From contig SLNH01000037.1 of the NCBI GenBank assembly GCA_007133195.1, positions 1 through 61,867 of the forward strand: DNA of 61,867 bases. Direction: 5' to 3'. The translations under genes were made by a program, and so were the position numbers. This stretch comes from Nannocystineae bacterium. Lineage in GTDB: Bacteria; Myxococcota_A; Polyangia; Haliangiales; Haliangiaceae. Positions 60,839 to 61,867 of this stretch are shown here, one piece after another; the first letter of the stretch is position 1; every line of letters starts with the position of its first letter. Under the pieces are notes generated by a model. The model saw only the letters and a list, made by a program, of their open reading frames with translations. It searched no databases and was not told the DNA's origin.

Positions 60839-61549
60839 ATGATGTCCAAATCGATGAACCGCTCCACCGCCGCAAAGCGCGCGCCTATCCGCACGGGGTG
60901 GGCTTTGCCCCTCGCCGCGGCGGTCGCCTTCGCCGGCGCGTGCTCGTTTCCGTTCACCACGCCGCAGCGCCAGCTCGACGCGGGCGAGACCGTGCTTCAG
61001 GGCTCCCTGGATCTGCCGGGGTTCGGGCTCATGCCGCGCGCCTCGGGCGGGCTCACGCACGGCGTCGGCGGAGGCGACATCGGAGTTCACCTGGGCACCT
61101 CCGCGTTCACGGGTCACGCGGGCGCGCACGGGCGCGTGTACCTCGATCCCGCCGTCATCTCGCTTCAGGGGACCGTCGCCACCAACTTGGTGTCGTTCGG
61201 TGACCTCGTAAGCTCCGATAACTTCGGATTTTTTACCTCGACGATGCGCATCGGCAACCTGCCGCGACCCTCGCGCGAAGGGAGTCCACAGATCTTTTAC
61301 GGCGGATTCGAGGTCACCGGTTTCATCCCCTATCGGGAGACCTACGAGGGAGACTTCGAGCTGGGCAGCGGAGACTTCGGCACGCTCACCGGCGGCTACG
61401 GCGGTCTCGAGCATCGCGTCTCCGATGCGCTTCATCTTCAGGCGGAGGCTTCCGTGCGCGTTTTGGGCGTCGGCGTAGACGACGGGGCCGCGCTCGTCAC
61501 CGGCCTGTTTTATCCCCAGGTCGGCATGAACCTTCAGTATACGTTTTAG
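60839..61549 (+). CDS. Lipoprotein with beta-barrel-like composition
   Basis: 236 residues starting at ATG 60839 or the adjacent ATG 60842. The signal ends in AVAFAGAC (lipobox). The rest alternates Gly-rich strands and ends in VGMNLQYTF, whose final aromatic residue is like that of outer-membrane barrels. About 200 residues would give a small barrel. Function unknown; it follows ugd by 35 nt in the same direction. Confidence 0.72.
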   Translation: MMSKSMNRSTAAKRAPIRTGWALPLAAAVAFAGACSFPFTTPQRQLDAGETVLQGSLDLPGFGLMPRASGGLTHGVGGGDIGVHLGTSAFTGHAGAHGRVYLDPAVISLQGTVATNLVSFGDLVSSDNFGFFTSTMRIGNLPRPSREGSPQIFYGGFEVTGFIPYRETYEGDFELGSGDFGTLTGGYGGLEHRVSDALHLQAEASVRVLGVGVDDGAALVTGLFYPQVGMNLQYTF

Positions 61550-61561
61550 GAGCATGCCAGG

Positions 61562-61579
61562 GCGGCGACGTGTCGCCGC
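61562..61579. terminator. GC-rich hairpin between converging genes
   Basis: GCGGCGAC and GTCGCCGC are perfectly complementary with almost no loop, 13 bases after the lipoprotein stop. There is no T-run, so it is at best a weak or Rho-assisted terminator. Confidence 0.3.
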
Positions 61580-61643
61580 GGTTTGCGACGACGGCGGCCA
61601 CCCGCCCGAGCGCGACCGGTGGCCACGTTCGCCGCCGAGGGCG

Positions 61644-61867
61644 CTACCACGCCGCGAAGGCCGGATGTCCGGCCTTGACTGCCACGAACGTACCGCGAAG
61701 GCGCGCCGTCACGTCCTCGCCCGCGGTGATTGTCCCCTCGACCACGGCGCGCTTTTCCGTCACCTCCGCCGGGTGTGCGCGGATGACGAGGTCCCGATCC
61801 AGCGGCGTAGGGCGCGTGAGCTCGATCTCGAACTTCGCCGTCACCGTGGTGGGCGGCGTCTCGCTCC
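61644..61867 (-). CDS. Hotdog-fold thioesterase-like protein, C-terminal part cut by the window edge
   Basis: The last 74 residues read TAKFEIELTRPTPLDRDLVI, then RAHPAEVTEKRAVVEGTITA and an end with LRGTFVAVKAGHPAF. This strand pattern is that of PaaI/4HBT thioesterases, C-terminal half. The frame runs off the window at 61867, so start and active-site residues are not seen. It would release acyl groups from CoA. Confidence 0.6.
   Translation of the reverse strand, partial: SETPPTTVTAKFEIELTRPTPLDRDLVIRAHPAEVTEKRAVVEGTITAGEDVTARLRGTFVAVKAGHPAFAAW

Overview
The window is GC-rich, densely packed chromosomal DNA that looks like a member of the Myxococcota (old 'Deltaproteobacteria'). The pointers are Hanks-type kinases, a DUF4388-DnaJ-TPR protein, lipoproteins with Asp/Pro/Ala/Gly-rich linkers, and an operon that resembles the Myxococcus Glt/Agl gliding-envelope genes next to rplU-rpmA-obg. 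The genus cannot be named from the sequence.

Layout. 1-2633: 3' part of the tmRNA gene, followed by a 2.4 kb decayed genomic island bounded by a 23-bp copy of the tmRNA 3' end, then the displaced original terminator. 2.7-15 kb: housekeeping and metabolism (glutathione transferase, VKOR-DsbA fusion, PepF, alpha/beta hydrolase, DNA polymerase I, MenB, DUF1015, tryptophanase). 15.1-19.6 kb: a complete bacterial NHEJ locus with two different Ku genes and LigD. 19.7-30.2 kb: a zinc-ribbon membrane protein, an S9 peptidase lipoprotein, a VOC protein, a YARHG lipoprotein, HAD and 2-hydroxyacid dehydrogenases, a Wza-like lipoprotein and an MDR dehydrogenase. 30.4-42.4 kb (minus strand): rplU-rpmA-obg, then a run of six overlapping or closely spaced envelope genes (TPR proteins, a lipoprotein, a TonB-like protein) resembling the glt cluster. 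42.5-45.8 kb: divergent comB / comA-ggt. 45.9-46.0 kb: a 165-bp palindromic MITE-like element. 46-49.3 kb: gatCAB. 49.3-61.9 kb: GntR regulator, small conserved protein, DnaJ-TPR protein, PP2C phosphatase with a small lipoprotein, a kinase-TPR-lipoprotein operon, sugar-nucleotide genes (nucleotidyltransferase, Ugd), an envelope lipoprotein and a cut-off thioesterase-like gene.

How the genes may work together. Ku1, Ku2 and LigD form a two-subunit-Ku end-joining system. The Wza-like lipoprotein, the sugar nucleotidyltransferase and Ugd point to polysaccharide production, which would suit an envelope machine of the Glt type. PP2C and the kinase operon give reversible Ser/Thr phosphorylation. ComA and ComB together make (R)-3-sulfolactate from phosphoenolpyruvate and sulfite. 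Their pairing with a gamma-glutamyltransferase that lacks a signal peptide is the least explained metabolic unit here.

All functions are read from motifs and gene order only; no database search was run. Start codons were moved from the longest open frame to the first codon supported by family alignment, signal peptide or Shine-Dalgarno sequence, as stated in each entry.
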